A stretch of 64,000 nt of DNA from positions 899,309 to 963,308 of the forward strand of contig NZ_FOIK01000001.1 of NCBI RefSeq assembly GCF_900111565.1, in the 5' to 3' direction. Made by a program: the position numbers and the translations under genes. The notes below the pieces were generated by a model, which was not told the origin of the DNA, did not search any database, and saw nothing but the letters and a program-made list of their open reading frames with translations. Below, piece after piece: positions 16,729 through 25,978 of the stretch; the first letter of the stretch is position 1; the number at the start of each line of letters is the position of its first letter. Source of the stretch: Paenibacillus sp. NFR01. GTDB taxonomy: Bacteria; Bacillota; Bacilli; Paenibacillales; Paenibacillaceae.

Positions 16729-16832
16729 GGCCGGCGGCAAGCGCAATAGCAATGAGCGCAACAACTTATTATTTACGGGGCGGCGTCCGCCGACGGCACA
16801 TGCCGGTTCCGAATTAAACGAAGGTGATCGGA

Positions 16833-18581
16833 ATGTGGAAATTGCGAGGCCATTTGCGGCCGTATTTATGGTGGTGCATCCTTGCACCGTTATGTATGAT
16901 TGTCGAAGTCTTTATGGATCTGCTCCAGCCGACGCTGATGGCTAGCATAGTCGATCACGGCATCCTGAAGAATGATATGGCGCATATCGTCTCCACCGGA
17001 CTGACCATGATCGGCGTAGCCGTGATCGGCATGATCGGCGGGGTAGGCTGCAGCATCTTTTCCAGCTATGCTTCCCAGCATTTCGGCAATGATCTGCGGA
17101 TCAGGTTGTTTGAGCATATCCAGACCTTCTCGAACCGCAATCTGGACCGGCTGAAGACCGGGTCTCTCATTACCCGGCTGACCAACGATGTCGTGCAGCT
17201 GCAGACCTTTGTCCAAATGATTCTGCGGATGTTCGTCCGCTCGCCGCTGCTGCTGGTCGGCAGTTTGGTCATGGCGATCCGGATCAGCCCGGCTTTGACG
17301 CTGATCTTGCTTGTCGCGGTACCTTTGCTGTTTGGGCTGCTGTATACGCTGATCCGCCTGTCGTTTCCGCTGTTTTCCAGAATGCAGGTGAAGCTGGATG
17401 GCGTAAATACGGTTCTGCAGGAAAATCTGTCGGGCGTACGCGTCATCAAAGCTTTTGTGCGGGGACGCCATGAGCAGGAGCGATTCGACAATGCCAACAG
17501 CGAATACAACCGGATGTCGATCCGGGCGATTCGTCTGATGGCGCTGAATCAGCCGCTGATGATGCTGATCCTGAACGCCAGCATCGTTGCCGTGTTATGG
17601 TACGGCGGGCTGCGCACTTGGCATCACGGCCTGCCGATCGGCGATCTGATCGCTTATATCAACTATGTTACGCAGCTGTTCATGTCGATGATGATGCTGA
17701 GCAATATGCTGACTTTCGTCTCGCGTGCCAAAGTATCCGCTGACCGGGTCAACGAAGTGCTGGCGACCGAAAGCGAAATTCACGATGAACCTGATGCGGC
17801 GACCGGCGCGATCCGCACGGGGCGAATTGAATTTAACGATGTCTCGTTCGCCTATGACCGGACGGACGAAAATCTGGTGCTGAACCGCGTAAGTTTTGTC
17901 GCCGAACCGGGTGAAACGGTAGCGATCCTTGGCGCTACCGGGGCAGGCAAATCCACGCTGGTCAGTCTGATCCCGCGCCTGTACGATGTGACCTCCGGCT
18001 CGGTCACCATAGACGGAACCGACATCCGCGAGATTGCGCTCGATGATTTGCGCGCGAACATCGGAATGGTGATGCAGCAGACAATATTGTTCAGCGGGAC
18101 GGTGCGAGACAATATTGCATACGGCCGGACTAATGCCGGCATCGATGACGTAAGGCAGGCGGCGGTAACCGCCGAAGCCGACGATTTTGTCTCCGGGCTT
18201 CCCGAAGGCTACAATACTCCGCTCGGCCAACGCGGCGTGAATCTGTCCGGCGGTCAGAAGCAGCGTCTTTCGATTGCCCGGGCGCTGATGATCCGTCCGA
18301 AAATACTGATTCTGGACGATAGCACCAGCGCACTGGACGCGGCGACGGAGTCGCGGGTCCGCCAGCGGCTCAAGGAACGGCTAAAGGACAGCACCAAGAT
18401 TCTGATCGCCCAGCGCGTCTCCTCTGTCATCGATGCGGACAGGATCCTGGTGCTTGAGAACGGCCGTATCGCCGCGCAGGGAACACACGAAGAACTGCTG
18501 CAGGGCAGTGAAATTTACCGCGACATCCGGCAGTCGCAGCTTAAGGAAGAGGAGGCGGAGCCTTATGTCCAGCATCCATAA
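16833..18581 (+). CDS. Heterodimeric ABC multidrug exporter, degenerate-site subunit
   Basis: 582 residues from ATG 16833 (AAGGTG ahead). An N-terminal six-helix exporter domain is followed by an ATPase domain. Walker A GATGAGKST starts at 367 and the signature LSGGQKQR is canonical. The Walker B end is ILILDDSTSALD, with Asp496 where the catalytic Glu should be, and the switch residue is Gln527 (LIAQRVSSV) instead of His. These are the hallmarks of the non-catalytic half of BmrC/LmrC/TM287-type heterodimers. Its partner is encoded next, overlapping by 17 nt. Together they export drugs or lipophilic compounds across the cytoplasmic membrane. Confidence 0.93.
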   Translation: MWKLRGHLRPYLWWCILAPLCMIVEVFMDLLQPTLMASIVDHGILKNDMAHIVSTGLTMIGVAVIGMIGGVGCSIFSSYASQHFGNDLRIRLFEHIQTFSNRNLDRLKTGSLITRLTNDVVQLQTFVQMILRMFVRSPLLLVGSLVMAIRISPALTLILLVAVPLLFGLLYTLIRLSFPLFSRMQVKLDGVNTVLQENLSGVRVIKAFVRGRHEQERFDNANSEYNRMSIRAIRLMALNQPLMMLILNASIVAVLWYGGLRTWHHGLPIGDLIAYINYVTQLFMSMMMLSNMLTFVSRAKVSADRVNEVLATESEIHDEPDAATGAIRTGRIEFNDVSFAYDRTDENLVLNRVSFVAEPGETVAILGATGAGKSTLVSLIPRLYDVTSGSVTIDGTDIREIALDDLRANIGMVMQQTILFSGTVRDNIAYGRTNAGIDDVRQAAVTAEADDFVSGLPEGYNTPLGQRGVNLSGGQKQRLSIARALMIRPKILILDDSTSALDAATESRVRQRLKERLKDSTKILIAQRVSSVIDADRILVLENGRIAAQGTHEELLQGSEIYRDIRQSQLKEEEAEPYVQHP

Positions 18582-20415
18582 CCGTCCTCCGGGTCCGGGC
18601 GGAATCGCCGGGGGCCCGCAGGGCGGACACGGGCCGGTGCGCGGCGTTGTGCCGAAGGTACGGGCCAAAAACCGCTCGGCCACGATCCGGCGCATCTGGA
18701 CGTACCTGAACCGTCAGCGGGCCGGACTGATTACGGTGTATATTTTTACCGCGTTAAATGCGCTCGTCTCGCTTCTCGGCCCTTACCTGATCGGCCAAGC
18801 GATCGATCAGGCGGTCATTCCCGGCGATTATGATCTGCTTCTGCGCTTCTGCCTGTTCATCCTCGGCATCTATGCGCTTGGCAGCGCGGTGGCCTGGGTC
18901 CAGGCATACGTCATGACGGCCGTGTCCCAGAATACGGTGCTCGAACTGCGGCGCGATCTGTTTGCCAAATATCAGGAGCTTCCCGTGCCGTTCTTTGATA
19001 CCCATGTCAGCGGAGAGCTGATGAGCCGGGCGACGAACGACATCGACAACGTCTCGAACTCGCTGAACCAAAGCGTCACGCAGCTGCTGAACAGCATCAT
19101 CATGCTGAGCGGATCGCTCGTCATTATGCTTACGTTGAATGTTTCGCTGACCCTGATTGCCCTAATCACGGTACCGCTGGTCCTGCTGGCCAGCCGCAAG
19201 ATAAGCGGCCTCAGCCGGAGCTTTTTCAAGAACCAGCAGAAGCATCTCGGCGAACTGAACGGATACATTGAAGAAACGGTCACCGGGCAAAAGGTTGTAA
19301 AGCAGTACCGCCGGGAGGCGCTTGAGGTCGCACGTTTCCGCGGGAACAGCGACGAGCTGAATAAAGTCGGCATCAAGGCGCAAATCGTCTCCGGCTTGGT
19401 GGGTCCGGTCATGAACTTGATCAATAACCTGAACTTTGCGCTCATCGCCGGCGCGGGCGGTCTGCTCGTCTATCACAAGCTCGCAACGGTCGGGGTGATC
19501 GTGAGCTTCCTCAACTATTCGAAGCAGTTCGGCCGTCCGATCTCCGAGCTTGCCAACCAATACAATTTGATTCAGTCGGCGATTGCCGGTGCCGAGCGGG
19601 TCTTTGAAGTGATGGATACGCCAGGCGAATATGACGGAGAAATACGGAGCGAATTGCCGCGCCTAAAGGGCGAAGTGATCTTTGACCATGTATCGTTCGG
19701 ATACAAGCCGGATGCCCTGATTTTGCAGGATGTATCGTTCCGGGCGGAGCCGGGCCAGAAAATCGCGCTCGTTGGTCCGACCGGAGCCGGCAAGACGACG
19801 ATCGTTAATCTCATTACCCGGTTCTACGAGGTGATTGGCGGGGCGATTCTGCTGGACGGCGGCAACATCCGGAACATGGACAAAAATGCCTTGCGCAGCC
19901 AGCTCGGGATGGTGCTCCAGGACGCGTTCGTCTTCTCGGGCACGATTCGCGACAATATCCGCTTTGGCCGGCTGGAAGCTACAGACGAAGAAGTGGAGCA
20001 GGCGGCGAAGCTGGCCAACGCCCACGGTTTCATTGCCCGGCTGCCGCATGGCTATGACACGAAGCTGGGACCGGAAGGCGGCAATCTCAGCCACGGCCAG
20101 CGCCAGCTGCTCACGATTGCCCGGGCGATTCTCGCCGATCCGGCAATCCTGATTCTGGATGAAGCGACCAGCAGCGTGGATACGCGGACGGAGATGAACA
20201 TCCAGGCGGCGATGAAGGCGCTGATGCAGGGGCGGACCAGCTTCGTGATCGCTCACCGGCTAAGCACGATCCGAGACGCCGACCGCATCCTGGTCATACA
20301 GGGCGGACGGATCGTCGAGCAGGGGCGGCATGAGCAGCTGCTTGCGCTCGGAGGCGTTTACCACGAGCTGTACAACAGCCAGTTCAAACGCGCGATCCAG
20401 GAGGATGTTTCTTAA
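18565..20415 (+). CDS. Heterodimeric ABC multidrug exporter, catalytic subunit
   Basis: 616 residues from ATG 18565, with AGGAGG about 10 nt ahead. The Gly/Pro-rich N-terminal tail (PPGPGGIAGGPQGGHGP) precedes six membrane helices. The ATPase domain has Walker A GPTGAGKTT (404), Walker B LILDEATSSVD with catalytic Glu533, and switch His564 (VIAHRLSTI). Its signature is the altered LSHGQRQ. This complements the partner exactly: canonical Walker B/His here with the canonical signature there form the one active site. It matches BmrD/LmrD/TM288. Last gene of the unit; no clear terminator is visible after it. Confidence 0.93.
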   Translation: MSSIHNRPPGPGGIAGGPQGGHGPVRGVVPKVRAKNRSATIRRIWTYLNRQRAGLITVYIFTALNALVSLLGPYLIGQAIDQAVIPGDYDLLLRFCLFILGIYALGSAVAWVQAYVMTAVSQNTVLELRRDLFAKYQELPVPFFDTHVSGELMSRATNDIDNVSNSLNQSVTQLLNSIIMLSGSLVIMLTLNVSLTLIALITVPLVLLASRKISGLSRSFFKNQQKHLGELNGYIEETVTGQKVVKQYRREALEVARFRGNSDELNKVGIKAQIVSGLVGPVMNLINNLNFALIAGAGGLLVYHKLATVGVIVSFLNYSKQFGRPISELANQYNLIQSAIAGAERVFEVMDTPGEYDGEIRSELPRLKGEVIFDHVSFGYKPDALILQDVSFRAEPGQKIALVGPTGAGKTTIVNLITRFYEVIGGAILLDGGNIRNMDKNALRSQLGMVLQDAFVFSGTIRDNIRFGRLEATDEEVEQAAKLANAHGFIARLPHGYDTKLGPEGGNLSHGQRQLLTIARAILADPAILILDEATSSVDTRTEMNIQAAMKALMQGRTSFVIAHRLSTIRDADRILVIQGGRIVEQGRHEQLLALGGVYHELYNSQFKRAIQEDVS

Positions 20416-20537
20416 TTGCAGGCTTCGTACCTGCTTATATACAGCAGTAGCTGACTCTTTTTCGATCAGGGAGCGGTTGCTGCTGTTTTTATTCTGCAGA
20501 GCATGTAGGGATTCAAGATAAAAGCCCTGCGTTTAAT

Positions 20538-20589
20538 TTGACAGGAATCCTGGATTATGCAACTATATAGTTAGACAGACTAACTATAT
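20538..20589 (+). promoter_or_regulatory. Promoter and MarR operator
   Basis: TTGACA at 20538-20543 is the -35. ATATAGTTAG (20565-20574) and CTAACTATAT (20580-20589) are perfect inverted arms around a 5-nt centre, lying where the -10 and transcription start should be. The MarR gene starts 14 nt later, so autorepression is likely. Confidence 0.7.
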
Positions 20590-20603
20590 GGAAGAGGTCA
20601 CAT

Positions 20604-21035
20604 ATGGACGAACTTATCGGCAGAAGCGCAGAGATTATCGGGTTGTTTTGCCGGCAGCAGACGAATGTCAGAAAGGAACTCCCGGTACGTTCCAGTGAAA
20701 TGGGCGCGCTGATTTTCGTCGAAAGGCAGGCGGGCCAGGTAACCCCGCTGATGCTCAGCGCTTTTTTTCAAATCTCCAAACCTTCGGTCACGACAATCAT
20801 CCATTCGCTGGTGAAAAAGCAGTTTCTGCGCAAAATCCCCTCCTCCAGCGACGGGAGAAGCTACAGCGTTGAACTTACGCCATCCGGCAGGGCGTTGGTC
20901 TCCACAATGGCGGAGGAATATTACCGGAATCTTGAACGCTTAGAAGAAGAAATGGGCGAGGCCGAATTTGCATTGTTTATCAATCTCATGCAGAAAGCCA
21001 CGGATATTCTGGGAAAGAAGGAGAGACGGCAATGA
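20604..21035 (+). CDS. MarR family transcriptional regulator
   Basis: 143 residues. The winged helix runs about 45-105: TPLMLSAFFQISKPSVTTIIHSLVKKQFL is the helix-turn-helix, and SSDGRSYSVELTPSGRAL the wing with the usual D-x-R. The terminal helices form the dimer interface. It overlaps the next gene, an NmrA-like oxidoreductase, by 4 nt, so both come from the promoter carrying the inverted repeat at 20565-20589. MarR proteins are typically released by small aromatic or electrophilic ligands. No conserved redox cysteine is obvious. Confidence 0.9.
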   Translation: MDELIGRSAEIIGLFCRQQTNVRKELPVRSSEMGALIFVERQAGQVTPLMLSAFFQISKPSVTTIIHSLVKKQFLRKIPSSSDGRSYSVELTPSGRALVSTMAEEYYRNLERLEEEMGEAEFALFINLMQKATDILGKKERRQ

Positions 21036-21889
21036 AAATTTTGGTCACAGGCGCATCGGGGAATGTCGGCAGTTATGTGGTGGAGGAGTTGTTGCGGCTC
21101 AGCGAGCAGGTAGTGGCTGCAGGTACGGATCCGCAAAAATTAAACGCCAAATTCGGCGGCCGAGTGGAATGTGTTCGGCTCGATTTTACCGACAGCCGCA
21201 CCTTTGAATCGGCTTTGACGCAGGTGGACAGAGTGTTTCTGGTCCGGCCGCCGCATTTAGGAAAACCTGAAGATTTATATCCTTTTATCGATGCTTTAAA
21301 AACGCGCCGGCTGCTTCTGGTCTCCTTCCTCTCGCTGATGGGCGTGGAGAAAAATACGATTCCGCCGCATCACAAAATCGAAAAACGCATCGAAGCCGCC
21401 GGCATTCCGTATGCCCACGTCCGTCCCGGATTTTTTATGCAAAATATCTCCGGCATCCATGCAGCGGAAATCAAGGAGGAGAACCGCATCTTCATCCCTG
21501 CGGGAAAGAGCAAAACCAGCTTTATCGATGCGGCCGACATCGGGCTTGCCGTAGCGGCTTTGCTTCACGCTCCCGAGCAATACCGCAACACCACCCACAC
21601 CTTGACCGGTGCCGAAGCGCTGGATTATGACCAGGTTGCCCGGATTTTGAGCGAAGTGACGGGCCGGACGATTACGTATGCTAAACCGGGTTATCTGCAA
21701 TACAGAAGCCGGATGATCAAGCGGCGGGGACTGGACAAAGCTTATGTCAACGTTACGGTCGCGCTGTACTTTATGACCCGGATGGGGACGGCCAAAGCTG
21801 TTGCTCCGGATTTCCGGCGTTTGACCGGCCGCGAGCCGCGGTCTTTTTATGATTTCGCGAAAGCTCATTTGGCTTGTTTTTCCGACTGA
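21032..21889 (+). CDS. NmrA-like NAD(P)-binding oxidoreductase
   Basis: 285 residues of the atypical short-chain dehydrogenase group. The NAD(P)-binding motif GASGNVGSYV is at residues 7-16. There is no YxxxK catalytic motif, as in NmrA/HSCARG-type proteins and QOR2-like quinone reductases. ERIEAAGIPYAHVRPGFFMQNI and FIDAADIGLAVAALL are characteristic of the family. It is translationally coupled to the MarR regulator and probably under its control, which suggests a role in quinone or electrophile stress. The C-terminal 60 residues (GRTITYAKPGYLQYRSR) bind substrate in relatives. Confidence 0.85.
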   Translation: MKILVTGASGNVGSYVVEELLRLSEQVVAAGTDPQKLNAKFGGRVECVRLDFTDSRTFESALTQVDRVFLVRPPHLGKPEDLYPFIDALKTRRLLLVSFLSLMGVEKNTIPPHHKIEKRIEAAGIPYAHVRPGFFMQNISGIHAAEIKEENRIFIPAGKSKTSFIDAADIGLAVAALLHAPEQYRNTTHTLTGAEALDYDQVARILSEVTGRTITYAKPGYLQYRSRMIKRRGLDKAYVNVTVALYFMTRMGTAKAVAPDFRRLTGREPRSFYDFAKAHLACFSD

Positions 21890-21926
21890 ATCCGAATCAG
21901 AAGGCCATAGCCGCAGCCATGCCGGA

Positions 21927-22496
21927 TCAAGTCCACAGGCGTTCCACCCGCAGCAACTGGTTGTCTGCAAAATCCATCCGGTATACATCGGGCTTGGACG
22001 CCTTAAGCATGAAGTCCAGATCGTACCTCGGGTCGTAACTGGCCATCATCAGCGCCATCACGGCGCCGTGGGTGCCAATGGCGATCTTTTGCCCGGGATA
22101 GGCAGCGAGCAGGTCCCGAAGCACAGCTGTCGCTCGGGTTTGGCATGCCCGGTTGGATTCGCCGTCCGGCAAGGCATAGTCTGGGTCTGCATAGCAACGA
22201 TTCAGCAGCGGCATGAGCTCAGCATCCGGCATACGGGTAACTGCACCGGAAAAACGCTGTTCGCGTAAATCATCGTGCGTTGTAATATGCTTGCCGGCTA
22301 GACGAGCCAGTGGTTCAAGCGTCTGTACGGCGCGCGTGTAGGGGCTGGATACGAAAATTCCAATGCCTTCGCCGGCAAGCCTCTCACCGATAAGCTCGGC
22401 GTCAGCGCTTCCTTTTTCGCTAAGTCCGCGCGTTTGTTCCGTTCCGCCGGTCCGCGGCGATTCGCCATGCCTGATCATATAAATTGAGGTAATCAT
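21927..22496 (-). CDS. Histidine phosphatase (phosphoglycerate mutase) superfamily protein
   Basis: 189 residues. The catalytic RHGE motif is at residues 9-12 (IYMIRHGESPRTGG). The second His is in IGTHGAVMALMM, and the middle has SSPYTRAVQTLEPLA. This is the fructose-2,6-bisphosphatase/cobC-like branch of small bacterial phosphatases acting through a phosphohistidine. Substrate is not predictable. It converges on the NmrA-like gene and diverges from the GH2 gene. The ATG is preceded by AGGAGGGCTTC. Confidence 0.88.
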   Translation of the reverse strand: MITSIYMIRHGESPRTGGTEQTRGLSEKGSADAELIGERLAGEGIGIFVSSPYTRAVQTLEPLARLAGKHITTHDDLREQRFSGAVTRMPDAELMPLLNRCYADPDYALPDGESNRACQTRATAVLRDLLAAYPGQKIAIGTHGAVMALMMASYDPRYDLDFMLKASKPDVYRMDFADNQLLRVERLWT

Positions 22497-22583
22497 GAAG
22501 CCCTCCTTGATATGGGTAATAGTTTAATCATAACGGGAACCGGCCGTATGTACAGAAAACGATGAACAGGGTCCGGCGATGAT

Positions 22584-22609
22584 GTATAATGTTAGTGTTG
22601 ATATTATAC
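22584..22609 (+). promoter_or_regulatory. Possible operator/-10 region of the GH2 gene
   Basis: GTATAAT (22584-22590) and ATTATAC (22603-22609) are inverted arms 12 nt apart. The first includes a perfect -10 hexamer (TATAAT). The arrangement could be a sugar-responsive repressor site just upstream of the GTG start. Confidence 0.4.
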
Positions 22610-22622
22610 TAGGGGTGAAATT

Positions 22623-25436
22623 GTGCTAACAAAAATTAATCTGGCTGGCGAATGGAAGCTGCTGATCGACGAAGAACATACGGGATATACCCTACCGGAA
22701 TCGTATAATGATGTGATCGATTTACCCGGAACGACGTCGCATGCGCGCAAAGGGCCGAAAAATGACAACAAGCTGATCGGGGCGTTGACGGACGAATATT
22801 TATTTGAAGGACAAGTGTGGTATGCCAAGGAAGTGGAGATCCCCGAGCTGCCGGAAGGCGGCAACACTCTTTTGTATCTGGAGCGTACCCGCATGACTAA
22901 GGTTTGGCTGGACGGCGAAGAGCTGGGCAGCCGTAACAGCCTGAATACGGCGCATATCTATGACCTGACCGGCAAGCTGCAGGCGGGCCGGCATACGCTG
23001 ACGGTCCGGGTAGATAATACCGGTTATCCGACCAAAGGCGGCCATTTGACTTCGCCGGACACGCAGACGAACTGGAACGGAATTACCGGCAGAATGGAGA
23101 TTCAAATCTACGGAGCAGCTTATCTGAGCGATATCCGGCTTGATCCGGAGTTGGCTGAACGCAGCGTAATGATCTCAGCGGCTCTGAACGGCACGGGTGC
23201 TGCAAGCGTAACGGTATCGGCCGAAAGCTTTAACGGCGAAACCGTACATCAGGCAGAGGAGCGGAGTTACGCCGTCATTCCCGGCGCTCTAAACGTCCGC
23301 TACGCGCTTGGCGAAGATGCCCTGCTGTGGAGCGAAGCGGCTCCGAATCTGTATAAGATCCGCCTTACCGTCAAGGACGCCGAAGGGCAGGAGACCGACC
23401 GCCAGGAGGTTATTTTCGGCTTGCGCGAGTTCGGGGCAGCCGGCGATAAATTTACGATCAATGGCGCCAAAACCTTTCTCCGCGGCAAACATGACGGCCT
23501 CATCTTTCCGCTGACCGGTTATGCACCGACCGATGTAGAGGAATGGGTAAGAATCCTGGGCATTTCCAAGGCGTACGGCATGAACCATTACCGGTTCCAC
23601 ACCTGCTGCCCTCCGGAAGCGGCATTTACGGCTGCCGATATGCTGGGAATTTATATGCAGCCGGAGCTTCCGTTCTGGGGAACGATTACGACCGAAGCGG
23701 ACGAGAACCACAACCAGGCAGAGCAGGACTATCTCATCAGCGAAGGGTATGCCATCCTCAAGGCGTTCGGCAACCACCCTTCGTTCGTGATGATGTCGCT
23801 GGGCAACGAGCTGTGGGGCAGCCGCGAGAAGATCGATGCGATTCTTAAGGAATACAAGGAATTCGACAGCCGGCATTTGTACACACAGGGATCGAACAAT
23901 CATCAGTTCATGCCGGAAATTCTGGAGCATGACGACTTCTTCAGCGGTGTGCGTTTCTCCCGCGACCGGTTATTCCGCGGCTCCTATGCGATGTGCGATG
24001 CGCCGCTTGGCCACGTGCAAACCGATCTGCCGGGCACGATGAAGGATTACGACGATCAGATCGTGCCGCCGGATTTCCGGAATGCAAGCGATGCCGAGCT
24101 TTCTTCCGGGGCAACTATCCAAATTCAGTACGGCACCGAGGCGAAAACCGTTCAGGTCGGCGACGGGTCCGGCGAATGGATTCCGCAAATTCCGGTCGTG
24201 TCCCATGAAATTGGACAATACGCGACGTTCCCGGATTTTGAAGAGATCGTTAAATATTCCGGCTCGCTGAAAGCCCATAACTTCGAAGTATTCCGCGAAC
24301 GCCTGGAGAGCAAAGGACTTGGTCATTTGGCCAAAGCTTATTTCGAGAACTCCGGCCAGCTTGCCATGGATTGTTATAAGGAGGAGCTGGAAGCTGCGTT
24401 CCGTTCCCGCCGTCTGGCCGGGTTCCAGCTGCTTGACCTGCAGGATTTCAGCGGCCAGGGTACGGCGCTTGTCGGCGTACTGGATGCTTTTATGGACTCC
24501 AAAGGCCTGATTACGCCGGAGGACTGGCGGACATTCTGCGGCGATGCCGTGGTGATGGCGCGTTTCCCGAAATTCAACTATGCGTCCGGGGAACGGTTTG
24601 AAGCATCTGCTGAGCTTGCCTGGTACCGGGCGGAGTCGCCTGAATTTTTCCACCTGCACTGGGCATTGAAGACGGAGCAAGGTATACTTGCGGAAGGCGC
24701 AGCCAAAGCCGGAGCCTCCGGGGAAGCCAACTATTTTGATTTCGGAGCCATTACGGCGCTGCTTCCTGAAGTCGAGGTTATGCGTAAAGCCGTTTTATCC
24801 TTGTGGATTGAAGGCACCGATGTCCGTAAAACCTATGATCTCTGGATCTATCCGCAGCAAAATAAGGACCCGCTCAGCGGCGTTCGCGTATTCGATGAAC
24901 TGTCTGACGATGCTTTGGAGCTGCTCCGACAAGGCGAAAACGTGCTGCTGATGCCAAAGCCGGAGTCGCTTGAGAATGCCATAGAAGGCTTTTACTGCAC
25001 GGATTTCTGGTGTTATCCAATGTTCCGTTCCATCTCGGAGAGCATGAACCGGCCGGTACCGGTCGGCACGATGGGGCTCTTGATCGACAACGTACACCCG
25101 GTGCTGCGCGGCTTCCAAAGCGAAACCCACTCCACATACCCGTGGTGGAACCTTGTGGAGAATTCCAAATCGATCATTATGGATGACACGGCTAATGACT
25201 GGAGCCCGATTGTGCAAACCATCGATAATTTCGAACGCAACCATAAACTCGGCTTCCTGTTTGAATGCCGGGTCGGCGCCGGCAAGCTGCTGGTATGCCC
25301 GCTGGATTTCCGTAAGGTGCAGGATACGCTGGAAGGCCGGCAGTTCCTCTCCAGCATTGCCGCTTATATGGCCTCGGACGAATTTAATCCGCAGCATGAA
25401 TCGAATGGGGAAGAACTGCGCCAACTCATCCATTAA
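22623..25436 (+). CDS. GH2 family glycoside hydrolase (beta-galactosidase/glucuronidase-like)
   Basis: 937 residues from a GTG start with AGGGGTGA ahead; no signal peptide. The order is sugar-binding domain (INLAGEWKLLIDEE, to about 180), immunoglobulin-like domain (to about 290), TIM barrel (LRGKHDGLIFPLTGYAP onwards) and extra C-terminal beta domains. The acid/base is Glu396 (SLGNELWG) and the nucleophile Glu529 (VVSHEIGQYA). The long C-terminus and the HEIGQYATFPDF nucleophile loop set it apart from LacZ and resemble GH2 members acting on rhamnogalacturonan or arabinogalactan side chains. Specificity stays open. It is followed 17 nt later by the DUF4180 gene. Confidence 0.88.
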   Translation: MLTKINLAGEWKLLIDEEHTGYTLPESYNDVIDLPGTTSHARKGPKNDNKLIGALTDEYLFEGQVWYAKEVEIPELPEGGNTLLYLERTRMTKVWLDGEELGSRNSLNTAHIYDLTGKLQAGRHTLTVRVDNTGYPTKGGHLTSPDTQTNWNGITGRMEIQIYGAAYLSDIRLDPELAERSVMISAALNGTGAASVTVSAESFNGETVHQAEERSYAVIPGALNVRYALGEDALLWSEAAPNLYKIRLTVKDAEGQETDRQEVIFGLREFGAAGDKFTINGAKTFLRGKHDGLIFPLTGYAPTDVEEWVRILGISKAYGMNHYRFHTCCPPEAAFTAADMLGIYMQPELPFWGTITTEADENHNQAEQDYLISEGYAILKAFGNHPSFVMMSLGNELWGSREKIDAILKEYKEFDSRHLYTQGSNNHQFMPEILEHDDFFSGVRFSRDRLFRGSYAMCDAPLGHVQTDLPGTMKDYDDQIVPPDFRNASDAELSSGATIQIQYGTEAKTVQVGDGSGEWIPQIPVVSHEIGQYATFPDFEEIVKYSGSLKAHNFEVFRERLESKGLGHLAKAYFENSGQLAMDCYKEELEAAFRSRRLAGFQLLDLQDFSGQGTALVGVLDAFMDSKGLITPEDWRTFCGDAVVMARFPKFNYASGERFEASAELAWYRAESPEFFHLHWALKTEQGILAEGAAKAGASGEANYFDFGAITALLPEVEVMRKAVLSLWIEGTDVRKTYDLWIYPQQNKDPLSGVRVFDELSDDALELLRQGENVLLMPKPESLENAIEGFYCTDFWCYPMFRSISESMNRPVPVGTMGLLIDNVHPVLRGFQSETHSTYPWWNLVENSKSIIMDDTANDWSPIVQTIDNFERNHKLGFLFECRVGAGKLLVCPLDFRKVQDTLEGRQFLSSIAAYMASDEFNPQHESNGEELRQLIH

Positions 25437-25453
25437 GTTTCAAGGAGGAAGTA

Positions 25454-25819
25454 ATGATTATTACCGTCGACCGCGCCGGTTCATCCGGCGTCGCCGTTGT
25501 GGAGAGCGAAACGCTTGTGCTCCGCGACGTGCAGGATGCGCTTGATCTGATGGCCACCGTTACGTATAACCACGACTGCAACAAGCTTTTGCTCCATCAG
25601 GAGAACATCGTAGAAGAATTTTTTGACCTGAAAACCAGGATAGCAGGCGAAATCCTGCAAAAGTACGTCAATTACGGCTTCAAGCTGGCGATTGTCGGGG
25701 ATTATTCCCGGTATGACAGCAAAGCGCTTAAAGATTTCATCTATGAATGCAACAACGGCAAGCAAATCTTCTTCCTGAACAGCAGGGAGGAAGCGCTGCA
25801 AGCCCTGCACGCCGTATAA
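25454..25819 (+). CDS. DUF4180 domain protein
   Basis: 121 residues with AAGGAGGAAG ahead of the ATG. The pattern LVLRDVQDALDLMATVTYNHDCNKLLLHQENIVEEFFDL and YVNYGFKLAIVGDYSRYDSKALKDFIYECNNG covers the whole DUF4180 domain, a small alpha/beta fold of unknown function common in Firmicutes. It is probably co-transcribed with the GH2 gene and ends in a terminator. Nothing in the sequence indicates an enzymatic site. The conserved NHDC and GDYS stretches could be functional. Confidence 0.88.
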   Translation: MIITVDRAGSSGVAVVESETLVLRDVQDALDLMATVTYNHDCNKLLLHQENIVEEFFDLKTRIAGEILQKYVNYGFKLAIVGDYSRYDSKALKDFIYECNNGKQIFFLNSREEALQALHAV

Positions 25820-25826
25820 ACCCATC

Positions 25827-25869
25827 AAGCCGTCCCGGAGCCATCCTTGGCCTCCAGGGCGGCTTTTTT
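25827..25869 (+). terminator. Rho-independent terminator
   Basis: AAGCCGTCC..GGAG pairs with CTCC.GGGCGGCTT, with GCC/GGC inside, followed by T5. Confidence 0.88.
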
Positions 25870-25978
25870 ATACAAACGGGAATCGGTGTAGAGGGTTATG
25901 AGGTAATTTATACCTAATTTCGGAGCGGTCTGCTATTCTATTGAATCAAATAGGACCTGTGGAAGAGGAGGCTGCTGC

